DNA from: Crossaster papposus
Taxonomy: Eukaryota > Echinodermata > Asteroidea > Velatida > Solasteridae
Length of the DNA stretch: 64,000 bases
NCBI GenBank assembly: GCA_037893245.1
Contig: JBAIAA010000741.1
Location: forward strand, 434,001-498,000
Direction: 5' to 3'
Each line of letters opens with the position of its first letter. The stretch's first letter is position 1. The notes beneath the pieces were generated by a model. The model had not been told where the DNA came from. It saw nothing but the letters and a program-made list of their open reading frames with translations, and ran no database searches. Below, in pieces: positions 50,601 to 62,112 of this stretch. The position numbers were made by a program, and so were the translations under genes.

Positions 50601-53600
50601 GGTTGGTGTTAAAAACCATCATGTATATATATATATTTTTAAATGCCAAAGAAAAACTAAAACAAAAAACTCTAGTCGGTCAAGGATTTTTCAAAATTGA
50701 CTGAAATCAAAACATTTGACGTGCACCAACCTATCTAACTCCTTGAAGATGTTACACCGATCTTCCCTGGTTGTGAGTTGGAACCCGAGAGCTGAATGGT
50801 GACTCTCCAAGACAGCACTGAAATTTAGAATGGAAATAAAATTAAGTTAATAAATGCATTGAACAAAATTGCCAACAATATTTTGAATGGACTCGCGATG
50901 GACCCGGATGGACCCGAATCGACCCGAATCGACCCGAATCGACCCGGATGGACCCGAATCGACCCGAATCGACCCGAATCGACCCGAATCGACCCGACCC
51001 GAATCGACCCGAATCGACCCGACCCGACTCGACCCGACCCGACTCGACCCGAATCGACTCGTGACATACTCATGAGCACCTACATGTCATTGTAGAGTAT
51101 CGCCAGATCGCTGGCAGCATTGCAGAGGAATGAGTTGGTTCTTCCTGGATGATCGATGTCATGTAAGGTCGCCGCGATCAACGATGCTATCTCATCGGCA
51201 GGCTCAAAACAACCCTGAAGACGGAAGAAGTACGACCACAATTGGTTTGCTACAGTGATTTCACGATAAAATGTATGCTAACGAGTGTTCCAAAATCAGG
51301 ATCAAAGTAGACGTTTGCAGGCTTTCAAGGAGTACTTTTCATTGATACTTACCCATGTCCACAGCATCATAAGCCTCATTTGGCACGCTCTGTACTCACA
51401 ACACTTTTAAGGTCTTGGAAGTACAGTTGCAGTACTCCTACAACCAAGACCTTCATTGTGTAATTTACATATTGCAGTGTGTAACACTGTTATAAATAAT
51501 CTTCTATGGGAGTTATAGGAAAAATAGAAACTAGTAGAAATTTTTTAACAAATATAGTAGCTGCTATATTTTCGGATGCGCATCGTGCCACAGTGTCCAA
51601 ACAAGACTAATTGAAGGAAATTTATGCAAATCGCCCATCACAAGGCCTAAGGCTACTCAAGGTGTGGACTACAGAGGAACGTGTTGTATAACCAGCCCCT
51701 CACACTGAAACAAGACATATAATCTCTTCATAGTATAATTAGGGTTGGGATGGGTAACTAGTCAACTGCAAGGCATTAATAATGCCTCTACCTGTATTAT
51801 GCGTAGAAGTGCCGTAGCCCAGGCTGGGCTCGAACTAGTATGATCCAAGACCGAGCTAGCCGTTCATTTGTTCCGCGGCGCGCCGTCCGTATATCCAGGC
51901 TTATTGAGGGCGCCCTTAATTATCGCCAGATTCGTTCCCCTAGCACGGTCTTGGCGCAAGAGTCACGTGAACCCGTAACAGGCTAGCTATGTCTTGGATC
52001 AAGACTAGGCTCGAACTCACAACCTGCAGAACTACTCACAGAGCACGAATTCAATGTTCCAGACAACAAAGGCCACGGCACTTCCGCAAAGTATTACAAA
52101 TTAGGACTACTTGAATTCCTGTGAGCCTCCTACCTTAAGCTTCTCTTTGCCGATGAAGTAAGCGGTGGCCTGCATGACATCGGCCGCGTGGGTAGAGTTG
52201 TGGTACGGGTTGGAGCTGTGATAGTTGGCCTCCACAACCTGAAGCCAGTTCCGAAGCACAGTCTCCGAGATGCCAAGGAAGCTACAGACCTTAAAACGAT
52301 TGAAGACCTTCAGGCCAAGATAGATCAGAGGCCTATAAACAAAAACATAAAACAGAGAGAAAATACATAATGAGCCCATGAAACGGGGATGTACACTCGC
52401 CTCTATGAGTAATCCCGATTTGACCGTTGATGTTAGGAAGCAGTTCCAGATTTTGGAATCGAGTACCGTAATCAATTTTACAGATTATATAGTCACTTCT
52501 CAGACGATGAAAAAAAAAGATTTTGAATGTTGTTTTTTTGTTCAAAATGACTCACCGGTGGGCTAGTAATAGATTGTATCTGGGTTAAGCCTGCAACGGT
52601 TACACAGTTAGACGGTTAACCGACCGTTCAAACGGTTACACAGTTACATTTCTTCGGTTCGGTTTACCTTTTTTTTTTTTTTTTTTAATTTTTTTTTTTA
52701 TTAATACAAAAAACCTACCAATTGTCAACTTTGTCCGGGTTTTGTTGGAGCTTTAGTTGGGAAAAGGGATGGTTTCGTTGGAGCAGGTCAAAAATAGTAC
52801 AACTGATTAAATTGTGTATGGACTGATAGCTTATCTAACATACATGTGTATAGTCGGCCTACATTACACAAATTGATGCAGGCAATTAGCAATCGCAGAA
52901 CTGCGCAAATTAGCAGCGCTAATGCATTACAGGCACGTAATAATTTTTTTTTTAATTTCTTTTTAACATTTTTTAATTTTTTTTTTACATTGGTTACGGT
53001 TACGGTTAACCGTAACTGTAAAACATACGGTTACACGGTTAATTTAATAACCGGAAACTGGCAGCCTTAATCTGGGTAGTTAGATTTTTACAACATTGTG
53101 TATATGTTTACTTAAACACTAATGTGGAATCTGCGCAATATAAATTAATTATTATTATGATCGTGTGTCCTTTTCTGAACAAGCTGAACAGCAACTTCTG
53201 AGATTTGAATTTAGGGTTGGATTTCGCGTCGGAGGATGTGTACGGATAAACGCCAAGTTTTTTTCGGAATTAAACTGGATAAAGAATGACGGATAAACAC
53301 ATGACAAGCAAGGCCAAAAATATCTGTCCACGACTGGCCGAAAATATCAGGGTGTGCTACCCACAGATGCCGGCCAGAACCTGACTCGGATCGGTTTGTG
53401 AAAAACATTAAATAAATAAAATAAAAGCAGTATTCTCTTCCAGTAATTTCCTGGGTTTGGAGCATTGCTAACGTTCACCTGTGCAGAGTTATTCTCTCCA
53501 GTTCAACGATGTTGAAATCCCACGACACTTCCCTTTCAAGATTTTTCTGGATTTCCGCTGGAATCTGAGTCATATGCGAGGACGGACTAGCTGGAGAAAA

Positions 53601-56600
53601 ACGTGCTGAGCATTAAACACACAAAAAGGAAAAATATTAACTTTGGAAAGTAAATTTTGATCCATAAATTCAGTTTAATTATTTCTATTGGTCTAGAGCC
53701 CATTAGCCCATATTCGGCGTTTACCCTCAAAGGTACCCATTTAGACTCCTAGGAGGAGACAGGGGTAACTGTAGTTAAGTGTCCTGCCCAAGAACACAAG
53801 CACCATGTTACTGGCGGGGTTGGAACCCACGCACCATCGTACACGAGTCGTACACTGTCAAAACCGAACCATGTGACATTCTACCACAATCTGCCAAATT
53901 ATTTCAAATTTAGCTCCAAGATCACCGAGACACGTCTACATCATAATAGCTTAAGCTTACAGTGACAGGTGAATTTTTGGACACGCATCTCTGACAATGA
54001 AAGTACATGTAGCCGTGATTCAGATTGACTTACTGGTAGTTTTGGACAATGCAGCTTCAGATCCAGATGTTCTTCTCCTGGTATTGTACCCACCCTGCTA
54101 AAAAAAGTAAAAAAAGTAAAGGTATTCTAACTGCCTATGTGCACAATATTTGACGATTTTACTATTGCGATAAATGCGGAAGATAGATACACACAGGGCT
54201 ATGGGGGACGTGGTAACCAAATCTGTATTCTGTGCATGTTGTCGTGCAATTGAAAAGACGATAGAAACATTTGTGTTCTAAATTTTGACACACAAGACAC
54301 CTGAAAGCACTTCGCTGTCCATCCAGTTAAATTATGAAAAATGTTACTTTAGAACACGACGATCTCTTTAAATTTGCTGGTATCCGTCGCTATGCTTTTG
54401 CACGCATAAGATGAACAAATCTTCAAATTCTCATATAAACAGGCGTGGTAGGAATACGAAACTGGCTTATTGTCAAAGTTATCCCTCCAAAGTAAAACAA
54501 AAAAATTAAAAATTGTTTGGCAAGGAACTGTACAAAAAAAACACCAAATGGCTTGTATCTAGAAATCTAGAAAACTGCAATTGCGTATTCTACGCATTCA
54601 GCACTCGATACAGAGTGTGGAGGGGGGTGGGGGTGTTACTTACCGTCATCAACCCACCGACGAGATCAGACGTCATCTGATCGTCTTCTTTCACCGGTTG
54701 GGTGGATAGCTGCGGATTGTACAGCTCCGACGAACAGAGAATTTCCAAGACGCGGTCCAATGCTTGAACGACCGTCCCGGGGCTGTTTTCCTGGGCAGCG
54801 TTGATGATATTTATTACCTGTTGGGATCAAAGGAGTAAAGATTAGGGATGAAAAACAAAATGGACAATTGTTTTTATTGATTTTAATTGTTTTAATTTTT
54901 TTATTTTTTTTTTTTTTTTTTTGGGGAGGGGGAATTATGTGGCGGTAGTGGTACCTTTCTCAACTTGCACTTTTGCGTACCGGGTTCAAATCCTGCTTGG
55001 GTATTCCGTGCCAAGGAAAAATATATAATTGTGCATTAAACAATAATAACAATAATACACACACAATGCAAACGATGTATTGCATTTGAAAAGAGAATGC
55101 CGAATTACTCAATTCAGAATTTGGTCTCAGATTCTCTATAATGTTTTTTTTCTTCTTTCCGTTTTAGATGTATTTTTTAACAACGTACCTTTGTAATAGG
55201 TGCCTCTATGGTCATCGAGTGTATTCTGGCCATGGATTGGCGATGTACAGACGTACCTGCAGAGAAAATATGGAGTCATAATTTGAGAGGTGTCACCTGA
55301 TGAACTTATTAAGGTCACAAGAAGCAATTCCACGCAAGGCTGAACAGCGACCAATTTAAAGGTAGTATACACCATTTGCAGATATCGAAAAAATTTACTA
55401 CCGAATTATTAAGAAATATCTTACTTATTTAAAAGTAAATAATGATTGTAGGCATCCAGCAAAATAAGGGCCCTAGATATCCTGTAATTGTTCCAAAAAA
55501 TTGAATTGTATAAACCAAAATTCATTCTCGCCGTCCGGCGAGCGCGAAAAAACAAAGATAACATAAGAATAACTGCTCGACGCCGGTGGAAAACAAACGC
55601 TGTTTTTCATGCTTTTCTCGGCATCCATGAATGTAAAAATTCGGACAGGTCAGTTAAACGATATTTACTATAAAATACAACCCCCCAAATCCACCCATTC
55701 CTGATAATTCAACAAATTACCAATGGTGTATACTACCTTTAAGGATATCTCCCAACTACAAGAATCACAGCAAATGCAGTGACAAATTAAATGGGACAGA
55801 GAGATCTTTCATTTCAGTGGCATGCCAAAATCTGTTGGCTAAAATCATGGATTATTATTCATTTATTATATTTTTTGGGGGAACTTTTTTTGGCATGGCT
55901 TAGTGTTTAAAGGGATCGTATACGTTTGGTAATTACTCCAAAAATTAATGGCAATAAAATTTACTTGGTAAGAACTACAGCAGCTTTGGATAGTATAATG
56001 CATTTTTAGAAACTTGTCACTTCGAAGTACTGCGGTTATGGAAAAAGATATCACTTTTTATGCCCAAAAATTTGAATCCGAGAAGCGTTACTGCAGTGAA
56101 ATTTCTCAGACTGTGTATTCCAATGCAGATTATCCTTCCTGCGTCGAAATAACCGCTCCAGATTTTCGGCAATATCTCAGAATCGCTACCACCGTTTGAA
56201 ATGAAATTTTGACAGGTTAGTTCTATGATATATATCTATAACTATATAGGATTGAAACAAACAATGGGTTCCAATTACCAAACGTGTACGATCCCTTTAA
56301 GGCAGTGACAAAGGTTGATATTTCAAATTTAAATTATATGCCAATTTACATTATGTTTTCCTATTGTCTCTCCATAATGATAATTCTGTAACGCTTTAAC
56401 CCTAACCCCCTAGTGGTTCCTCAGGCTCTGCCTGCTAAATCCAACAAAGTCCAACTGAACTCGCATGACTGCTTAATCCAACACAGTCCAACTCACCAAA
56501 TTGTTTGGTACCAAAATGACTTGCCTGCTAAATCTAAAAGGATCAAACTGCGTCTTATTATTTTATTTGCTGTTGGATTTAACAGAGTCCAACATGGTGT

Positions 56601-59600
56601 TTTTATACAGAATGCGATTTTGAATGCGTTCCAAAATATATCAAATGACTCGCCCGCTGAATCAAACAGGTTCCAACGGAAATGTCAACTGGTTGGATTC
56701 TGTTGGATTCAGCAGAGTTAGGGTTAACGATTCACTTTCCTTGTTAAATAAAAGACAGCATTTCAATGCTAAATAAATACAGAAAGCAAAGAATAATAAA
56801 AACAAAGTTGGTTCAAGCGCCCAATCCTATAATATGGAACCAGTTTCTGACATCAGTGGCCAGGTACTAAGGTTCATTGTGCTTATTCTTCATTAAATGT
56901 CTCTTCTGTTTTATATTTCCCTCACCGTTTGAGAAGTCGGAGGTGATTTTGTCGATGTGTTGCAGCTCTTGACTGAAAACACTCTGGCTGATTACACCCA
57001 CGGGATTCTTGATGTTGAATACATGGTGACGAACTCTTCTGGCAAACATTAAACAAGCACATTTTTTTTTCACTTTCGGGTTTTTCGTTTTTCTAACAAT
57101 AGTTTGTAATTGGTTTGACATAATCTCAGATGCACATGAAAATAATCATCTGTTTTATATTCCATAACTGAAATTAAAATGTGAAATACTGTGAAACCCT
57201 CCAAAAATTCTCAGTTAAAAAGAATTTGTAGGAATTTGGGAGTGTTTAATGCGCCAAGTCAACGAATCTCTAACCCTACTCATCTCATGTCCGGTTCATT
57301 TTTTAACCAGTTCGCGCCGGGATTATTTTAACATCACCGAGCCGACGCGCAGGATTATTTTTAACAAAACTCAATCCGAATCAGGTTCAGGCCGCCAGTA
57401 CTGGGAAGCACACCCACGCATTTCCAGCCTTGCTCGCTGCTGACAGACATTTCCGGTCTTGCTCGTGGCGTGTTTATGCGTCATCCGTTTTGAATCTGGG
57501 GAAAACTTTGCATTTATATTAGTCATCCGGCGCGAACTGGTTAACCAAACAACACACGAATCCTGTGTCATCCCATAAATGATAGATTTGATAGGATTTG
57601 GGAGAGTCAATTGATGTCTTACCCTCCCTGTCCAGTGATGGGACAAATGTGTACAAACTGAGGCAAGCTCTCTCCGTTTTTCTTCTTGGAGTAAAGCAAC
57701 CCTTCCCAAGGCTGTAGGTGAAGAAAGAAAACGAAAGAAGTGATGCTCAGGGGCCAATTTCATAGAGCTGCTAAGCACAACAATTTGCTTAGCATGACAA
57801 TTTGTCCTTGGCAAAAACAAGGTTACAGACCAAATTTTTACCTGATCTTTATTGTTCTGGATTGATAATCGGCTGTTTTCTTGCTTAGCATGAAAAACAT
57901 GTATAATTTTGGCTAGTTACCTGTTTTTAATGAGCAAGACTTTTTGTGCTAAGCAAATTTTTTTGCTTAGCAGCTCTATGAAATTGGGCCCAGATCACGA
58001 GCGGCACCTTCAAAGCACAAGGATGGTTCTTGAAACACTCGTCTCACCTGATTTTGGGTTTACCCTATTTTACAACTTGGACAGACGGACTACGTACAGA
58101 AATAGTGATTGCATAGTCTCTGAACTTCGTTCATGTAAAACAATCAAATAAAAGCAAATGTCTCACCTTTGCCTTTCTGAGTTGAGCATAGATGGCATCC
58201 ATCTGCTCAGTTTTATTCTTATCTCGGTGGAAATCCTCCACCTCTCTCCCTATGATCTCCTCGCTGGAGTAGCCCGTCAGCTGCTCGTAGGCCGAGTTGA
58301 CATACTGGACTACGTGATTCTCACTGGTGATCTCTACAGAGTCTGTGCTGGCCTCCAGGGCCCCAAACAATGCATTCGCTGCCCTGAAATATAAACAACA
58401 AATATTGTATTTTTTCCTAAACCAGTGCGCGCAAATGTTTACCCTTCTATTTGCAGGACCTAGGCGCGGGATTATTTTTCACGAATATCCACCCCAGCGA
58501 GCCCAAGCCGGCAGTCCGTGGGCAGCACACCAACACATACCAGCTGCGAGACGGTCGCAGACAGATATTTCCGGCCTCGCTCCGAGTTGCTCGTAACGTG
58601 TTTATCAGTCATTCGTTTTGATTGTCAAATTTATTTTCTCGTGTATACACGTCCTCCGACACAGGCCTGTTTGGCTAGAAAACCACCCCCAACCCCGCAA
58701 AATCTTCCATTACCACCGCATAAAAATTGGATTCATCTTCAATACTCATAAAGCATTCGTCATTTCTTGAATTTATTAAAAAGAGGGGTTCACCATCGAC
58801 TCAATCCTCCAAAAAAACCTCCACTTATCACTACAATGGGCTAAGTCAGTGCCGATGAAATTCCAAAACAGTGTGAAACGGCGGATTATAGTGCAGGGCT
58901 CAATTATATACAACTCTTGGGGGTACAGACTGCAAACTCAACACAGTGCATGCCTCCAAAATCAAGTGATACTTTTTTGCCATTTATCCTCAATCCTCCA
59001 AAATCTGTCACAAATGCTCAGAGAAGTTTAGAGGATCGAGGAGGGTTAGGGTATAGCTATAGTAGACCATTTGTCAGTTGTGCAGTAAAACAAAAAATCA
59101 TATCAGCCAAAACTCAATGTGCTTTTCAAAAAGCACAAAAAAACAGCTGAATATCAGTCACAGACAATATACATCACCTGAAAATTTGGTTTGTAACCCT
59201 GTTTTCCCAAGGAATAATTTTCACGCTAAGCTTTTTTTTATTAGGTTTTCCACTGACCGTACCTGAGTTTTAGTTGAGACCTGACATCAACATACTCCAG
59301 CTGAATCAGCTCGTTCAGACAAGCCGCGGCGTTGGAATTCTCCACAATGCGATGGTTGAAACCAGCATTGAGGAGCGGCATGACAGAAGGCTCGTCTCGA
59401 TCCACAGAACTAAAAAACACAACGCAAGTGCATTATTGACCAACAAATGTTACTTGCTTGCCAATTGTTGTGGGGACCACTCGCCATTAAGCCGTTTGCG
59501 AGTTAAATTTGAATAACATCTGGCACACTGACTTGCTCAAATCGCTTGGCACAGTTTAATATTGAAACCTTTGAATTCTTCAGTCCAACGAGACTGTTAC

Positions 59601-62111
59601 TATATAACGTGATTTGGGGCAAGCTCTTGCATAGTTATTAAAGTAGAGATGCTAGAAACCAATACGTTGTTCAAGATGAATGAGAAATGCACAAAGACAA
59701 CAGACAACAGATCAGCTGGGGGTTGCTAGCGTAAGGCTTGCTCGAATCACACGATATAGTAACACTTTCTTTGGTCTGGATAATTCAAAGATTAAATGTA
59801 CATGCCAAGCGTTTTGAGCAAGTCAGTGTACCAGATGTTATTCAAATTTAAAAGTAGGATACACCATTGGCAGATATCAAAAATGTTTACTACCAAATTA
59901 TAAAAAGAATATCTTTTTGAAAGTAAATAATGATTCTAGGCATCCAGAAAAATGATTGCTTTAGATACATGTATCCGAAAAATTTGATTTTATAAAAACA
60001 AATTCTCGATCGCCGTCCAACTGCCCAACATCGGTTAAAAATAAACGCCATTTTTCTTGCTTTTTTCTCGTTATCCATGATTGTTAAACTTCAGACAAGT
60101 CAGTTAAACGACATTTATTATAAAATACAACCCCTAACTCTAAATTTCCCAAACATTAGAACATTTCCCCATAAAATTAAGAATTCTCAAAGTTTGTTTG
60201 ACAAAAACTGATGAGTGAACTGTATCTGTTTAGTTTTTACAGTTTATTTTTCTGCAGCCTTTTAACAGTCAAGCAGACCCAGGTGAAACAGCAGAAAAAC
60301 AACAAAATAGCAAACAAATAATTTGCGGACTTTTAGGAGTAGTTTTGATTGATACTCACCCTAGTCTGTACAGCGTCACACATAAGCCTCCTTTGGAAGT
60401 ACAGTTGCAGTACTCCTGTGCCCAAGCCCTTCATTGTGTGATTTGAATATATATGAACTATTTCATAAACAAATATTTTTTGAGTTGTGGGCTAAAACAA
60501 AACAACAAATTGAAACAACTGGGAATATTTGAAAGCCGATTATGTTTGCGGAATCTTTGAGTATTTTTTTATGAAAACGATGTACAAACCTTTTTCTTGT
60601 GATGGCTACGATAGTAACATAGTCGCTATATTTGGTAGCCTTGATTGATCTGAAAAACAAACAAAGAAAAAAAAGGCCTAGGGTGTGTTAAACTTGCATT
60701 TTGAATTTTGTTTTTTTAACCCTACAATAATTTCCTAGTGTAATTTAGAACCATACCCATATTGTCAAATGTTAACATCATATGGCAAACTAACTGATGG
60801 ACTCTGATTCTGGAGGTATGCCTAATCCAGTGTAAAAGACAATAAGTATGTAGGGTTAATACTATCAATCCAGAATGAGTTTGAATATAAATTATATCGG
60901 TCATTATGTGTCAATTGTACACACTTTTGGACCTTGCCCCCCGATTGAAATGACATTTGGCGTTATGGTTGGCCTATATGAGATATTCCCAGAACTGTTT
61001 TTTTTTTGTAATTTGGCTAATTAGTTTTTTGAGATACGGGTCAGTGGCTAGTAAGTTTTTTGAGATACGGGTCAGTGAACTTTGGACTCATTAGCATGAC
61101 CTCCAAACGTTAAATACTTATCTGTAAAAGTATAGCACCTAGAAGGCCAAGTTGTAAATCATTTTGAAATTCTTTGAATGGCCTTCATTTCAAAATCAAA
61201 ATCATTGCATTAAGCATAGGGAAAATACGTAACAAAATTACCTTTGAACTTGAATTATAAAAATGTGTATGCTTCAGATTTCAAACTATTTTCTCAAAAG
61301 TTATTTTAGAATGTTAGCATCAATCTTAGAAAATTATTTTGTGATGGGCACTCTTAAACTTTGGAAGGTATGATTTGTTTAAGATAATTGTGTCAGGAAA
61401 AAGCCTTATTAAAAAAAATATTTAAAAACAAATCACTGAATAGGACTAATTTCGAATTTACATCATCCAACACAATTTCCATCTTATGAAACATTTGGTT
61501 GTGGAACCCGCTGTTATTCAGATTCAAACCAGCCAGCCGACCCTGGCTAGCTTGGTGGTGGAGTGGTCAAACATCTGCACTAGAAAGTAGGAGGTCAGGT
61601 TCGAGTCCCACCCGAATAAAATTCCATCTTGTAAAACATTTAGGTGTTTTGTTTTTGAATAAAAACTCTGCAAACTGTCTGCAGAATCTCGTGGAATTCC
61701 ACTTTTGCCAAGGGCCAACTGTCTACAGACAGATGTTTATTCATGCTAACCAAATGAACCTGCTGGTCTCAGAACTAACCTGTAAATAAGGACAACATTT
61801 TGCCTGCAGAGTCTGCAGATAGTCATTATTAAAAAGAACCTTCACAGGTTACCGTTTCAGACCAAAATCTACTCAGGGTTGTCAACCTCTGCCAACGTCA
61901 TTGTGAATCAAGCCCCTCACCTGCACAGCCCTAAGGCGTCAAAGTTCTTAGAATGTCTGTGGTCGATGACGATCACGTCATGTTGCTTCTCCACGAAGCA
62001 CTCCAGCGCGTCGGTAGGATTGCGCACAATGTTGCATTTGTAGCCCCCCTTGTCGGCGGCCCACCAATAGCTGTCGCTTAGTGCGTCCTCCTTAGAGAAA
62101 ACAAGGAGAAC
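47639..62111 (-). CDS. PDE8: PDE8-type high-affinity cAMP phosphodiesterase (5' end missing)
   Basis: Exons: 62111-61921, 60649-60590, 59409-59263, 58383-58167, 57711-57623, 57038-56926, 55256-55189, 54817-54644, ~54094-54035, 53590-53479, 52332-52134, 51214-51084, 50817-50731, 50206-50065, 49632-49465, 48810-48681, 47742-47639 (about 730 codons). Order of domains: receiver-like ([13 protein letters not shown]...[13 protein letters not shown]), PAS ([14 protein letters not shown]...[10 protein letters not shown]), the conserved [16 protein letters not shown] linker, then the catalytic HD domain. Metal site residues are intact: [30 protein letters not shown]; the purine-selective Gln is in SQISFTEYF. 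It hydrolyses cAMP, and family members resist IBMX. The N-terminal exon(s) are beyond the window or unrecognised. The ~60-nt exon at 54035-54094 must be 61 nt to keep frame; my count there is uncertain by one base. A NAGNAG acceptor (TTAGCAG) precedes it. Confidence 0.94.
47797..47912. mobile_element. TTAA-ended MITE family A, left half only
   Basis: Starts TTAACCAGTTCGCGCCGG and shows the TATATAAACGCAAAG and AAAACGGATGACGC landmarks, then stops matching after GGAAATGCGTAGGTGTG. It lies about 55 bases inside the last PDE8 intron. Confidence 0.75.
48195..48500. repeat. Dispersed repeat family I, copy 2
   Basis: Reverse-oriented relative of 21640-22130 (CACCCTATCTCCCC, CACAAGTACATTGT, AAACACATTGTGCGACTTTG). 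PDE8 intron. Confidence 0.6.
48906..48964 (-). repeat. tRNA-like fragment lacking the T arm
   Basis: The minus strand reads GGGCAAGATAGCTCAGTTGG then TAGAGCGCCAGGCC, close to the tRNA-like repeat at 22925-22996. The segment with the B box is deleted, so it is not a functional tRNA gene. Confidence 0.55.
49875..49958. repeat. 16-bp tandem repeat, five copies
   Basis: Unit AGAGATATGGCCACGC, the fifth copy carrying one change (GACC for GGCC). It lies in the intron just 3' of the PDE8 exon 50206-50065. The exon's frame stays open through this intron because 16 is not a multiple of 3 yet no stop happens to fall in any used frame. Confidence 0.9.
50569..50594 (+). repeat. Poly-G tract (26 G)
   Basis: G run in a PDE8 intron, about 140 bases from the exon at 50731. 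Confidence 0.9.
50896..51063. repeat. GACCCGAATC / GACCC tandem array in a PDE8 intron
   Basis: About 168 bases of units GACCCGAATC, GACCCGGATG, GACCCGACTC and GACCC. All are variants of a 5-base step starting GACCC or GAATC. Both strands stay open in several frames as a result, giving spurious Asp/Pro/Arg-rich and Gly/Ser/Arg-rich open frames. It ends about 20 bases from the splice donor at 51083. Confidence 0.95.
51320..51450. repeat. Dispersed repeat family J, copy 2
   Basis: Shares CCCATGTCCACAGCATCA, GCCTCATTTGGCACG and TACAGTTGCAGTACTCCTAC with 30187-30455. PDE8 intron. Confidence 0.6.
51620..51720. repeat. Dispersed repeat also present at 826-925
   Basis: CCCATCACAAGGCCTAAGGC...AACCAGCCCCTCACACTGAA matches the reverse complement of the left-edge sequence (CATCACAAGGCCAAAGGCCA, AACCAGCCCCTCACAATG). 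Confidence 0.55.
53220..53408. mobile_element. TTAA-ended MITE family A, truncated copy
   Basis: Degenerate: CGCGTCGGAGGATGTGTACG, ACGGATAAACACATGACAAG, GGGTGTGCTACCC, GACTCGGATCG. Both ends are eroded. PDE8 intron. Confidence 0.55.
53733..53895 (-). mobile_element. tRNA-derived SINE, reversed copy
   Basis: In reverse it reads CGTGTACGATGGTGCGTGGG, TTCCAACCCCGCCAGTAACA, TGGGCAGGACACTTAACTAC and GGAGTCTAAATGGGTACC, matching the copy at 23130-23405. PDE8 intron. Confidence 0.65.
55356..55742. mobile_element. TTAA-ended MITE family B, full-length copy
   Basis: Begins TTAAAGGTAGTATACACCATT and ends AATGGTGTATACTACCTTTAA. The matched change (TAGTATACACC at both ends) keeps the inverted repeats perfect. 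PDE8 intron. Confidence 0.85.
55907..56300. mobile_element. TTAA-ended MITE family C, copy 2
   Basis: TTAAAGGGATCGTATACGTT ... CGTGTACGATCCCTTTAA, about 90% like 38175-38557 by eye. PDE8 intron. Confidence 0.85.
56398..56727. repeat. Dispersed repeat family F, copy 2
   Basis: Starts AACCCTAACCCCCTAGTGGT and ends TTCAGCAGAGTTAGGGTTAA, the opposite orientation to 40690-40998. The outer CCCTAACC/GGTTAGGG-like words are inverted at the two ends, so this is likely a TIR element. Confidence 0.65.
57303..57544. mobile_element. TTAA-ended MITE family A, full-length copy
   Basis: TTAACCAGTTCGCGCCGG at the left, CCGGCGCGAACTGGTTAA at the right: an exact 18-base inverted repeat. It lies about 80 bases inside the intron from the PDE8 exon 57711-57623. 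Confidence 0.9.
57751..57991. mobile_element. TIR element family E, best-preserved copy
   Basis: Left end GGGGCCAATTTCATAGAGCT, right end AGCTCTATGAAATTGGGCCC, continuing inward as GCTAAGCACAACAATTTGCT and its partner. PDE8 intron. Confidence 0.75.
58421..58672. mobile_element. TTAA-ended MITE family A, very degenerate copy
   Basis: AAACCAGTGCGCGC, GGCGCGGGATTATTTTTCAC, GACAGATATTTCCGGCCTCG and ACGTGTTTATCAGTCATTCG identify it. It starts some 40 bases from the PDE8 PAS exon acceptor. Confidence 0.55.
59525..59831. mobile_element. ~307-bp TIR element
   Basis: Left ACACTGACTTGCTCAAATCG and right TTTTGAGCAAGTCAGTGT are inverted. CACGATATAGTAAC and ACTATATAACGTG type words near the middle are also partly paired. 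A fragment of the right end recurs at 15166-15215. PDE8 intron. Confidence 0.65.
59848..60132. mobile_element. TTAA-ended MITE family B, right-truncated copy
   Basis: TTAAAAGTAGGATACACCATT at the left, directly following the 59525-59831 element. The match is lost after TTATTATAAAATACAACCCC. PDE8 intron. Confidence 0.7.
60240..60440. repeat. Dispersed repeat family J, copy 3
   Basis: Shares AGGAGTAGTTTTGATTGATA, ATAAGCCTCCTTTGG and TACAGTTGCAGTACTCCTGT with 30187-30455 and 51320-51450. Confidence 0.6.
60718..60862. repeat. Dispersed repeat family G, copy 3 (degenerate)
   Basis: CCTAGTGTAATTTAGAACCA, GGAGGTATGCCTAATCCAGT, GTAAAAGACAATAAGT relate it to 16793-17015. PDE8 intron. Confidence 0.55.
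60975..61290 (+). repeat. Dispersed repeat, uninterrupted copy (empty site)
   Basis: Matches 8380-8920 without the 8555-8774 insertion. It carries an internal ~30-base tandem duplication (TTTTTTGAGATACGGGTCAG twice, 61025-61078). Confidence 0.7.
61545..61620 (+). repeat. tRNA-like fragment
   Basis: GCTAGCTTGGTGGTGGAGTG (A-box-like) and CAGGTTCGAGTCCCACCCGA (B-box-like) are spaced about as in a tRNA, but the outer stems do not pair convincingly. Likely a SINE head in a PDE8 intron. Confidence 0.45.
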
Positions 62112-62112
62112 C

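Noticed and set aside
50825..51095. Open frames on both strands across the GACCC array
   Set aside because: Low-complexity peptides forced by the tandem repeat inside a PDE8 intron.
57371..57820. 149-codon minus-strand frame
   Set aside because: It runs through a MITE and a TIR element with the antisense of PDE8 intron sequence. Only the short exon 57711-57623 within the region matches PDE8.
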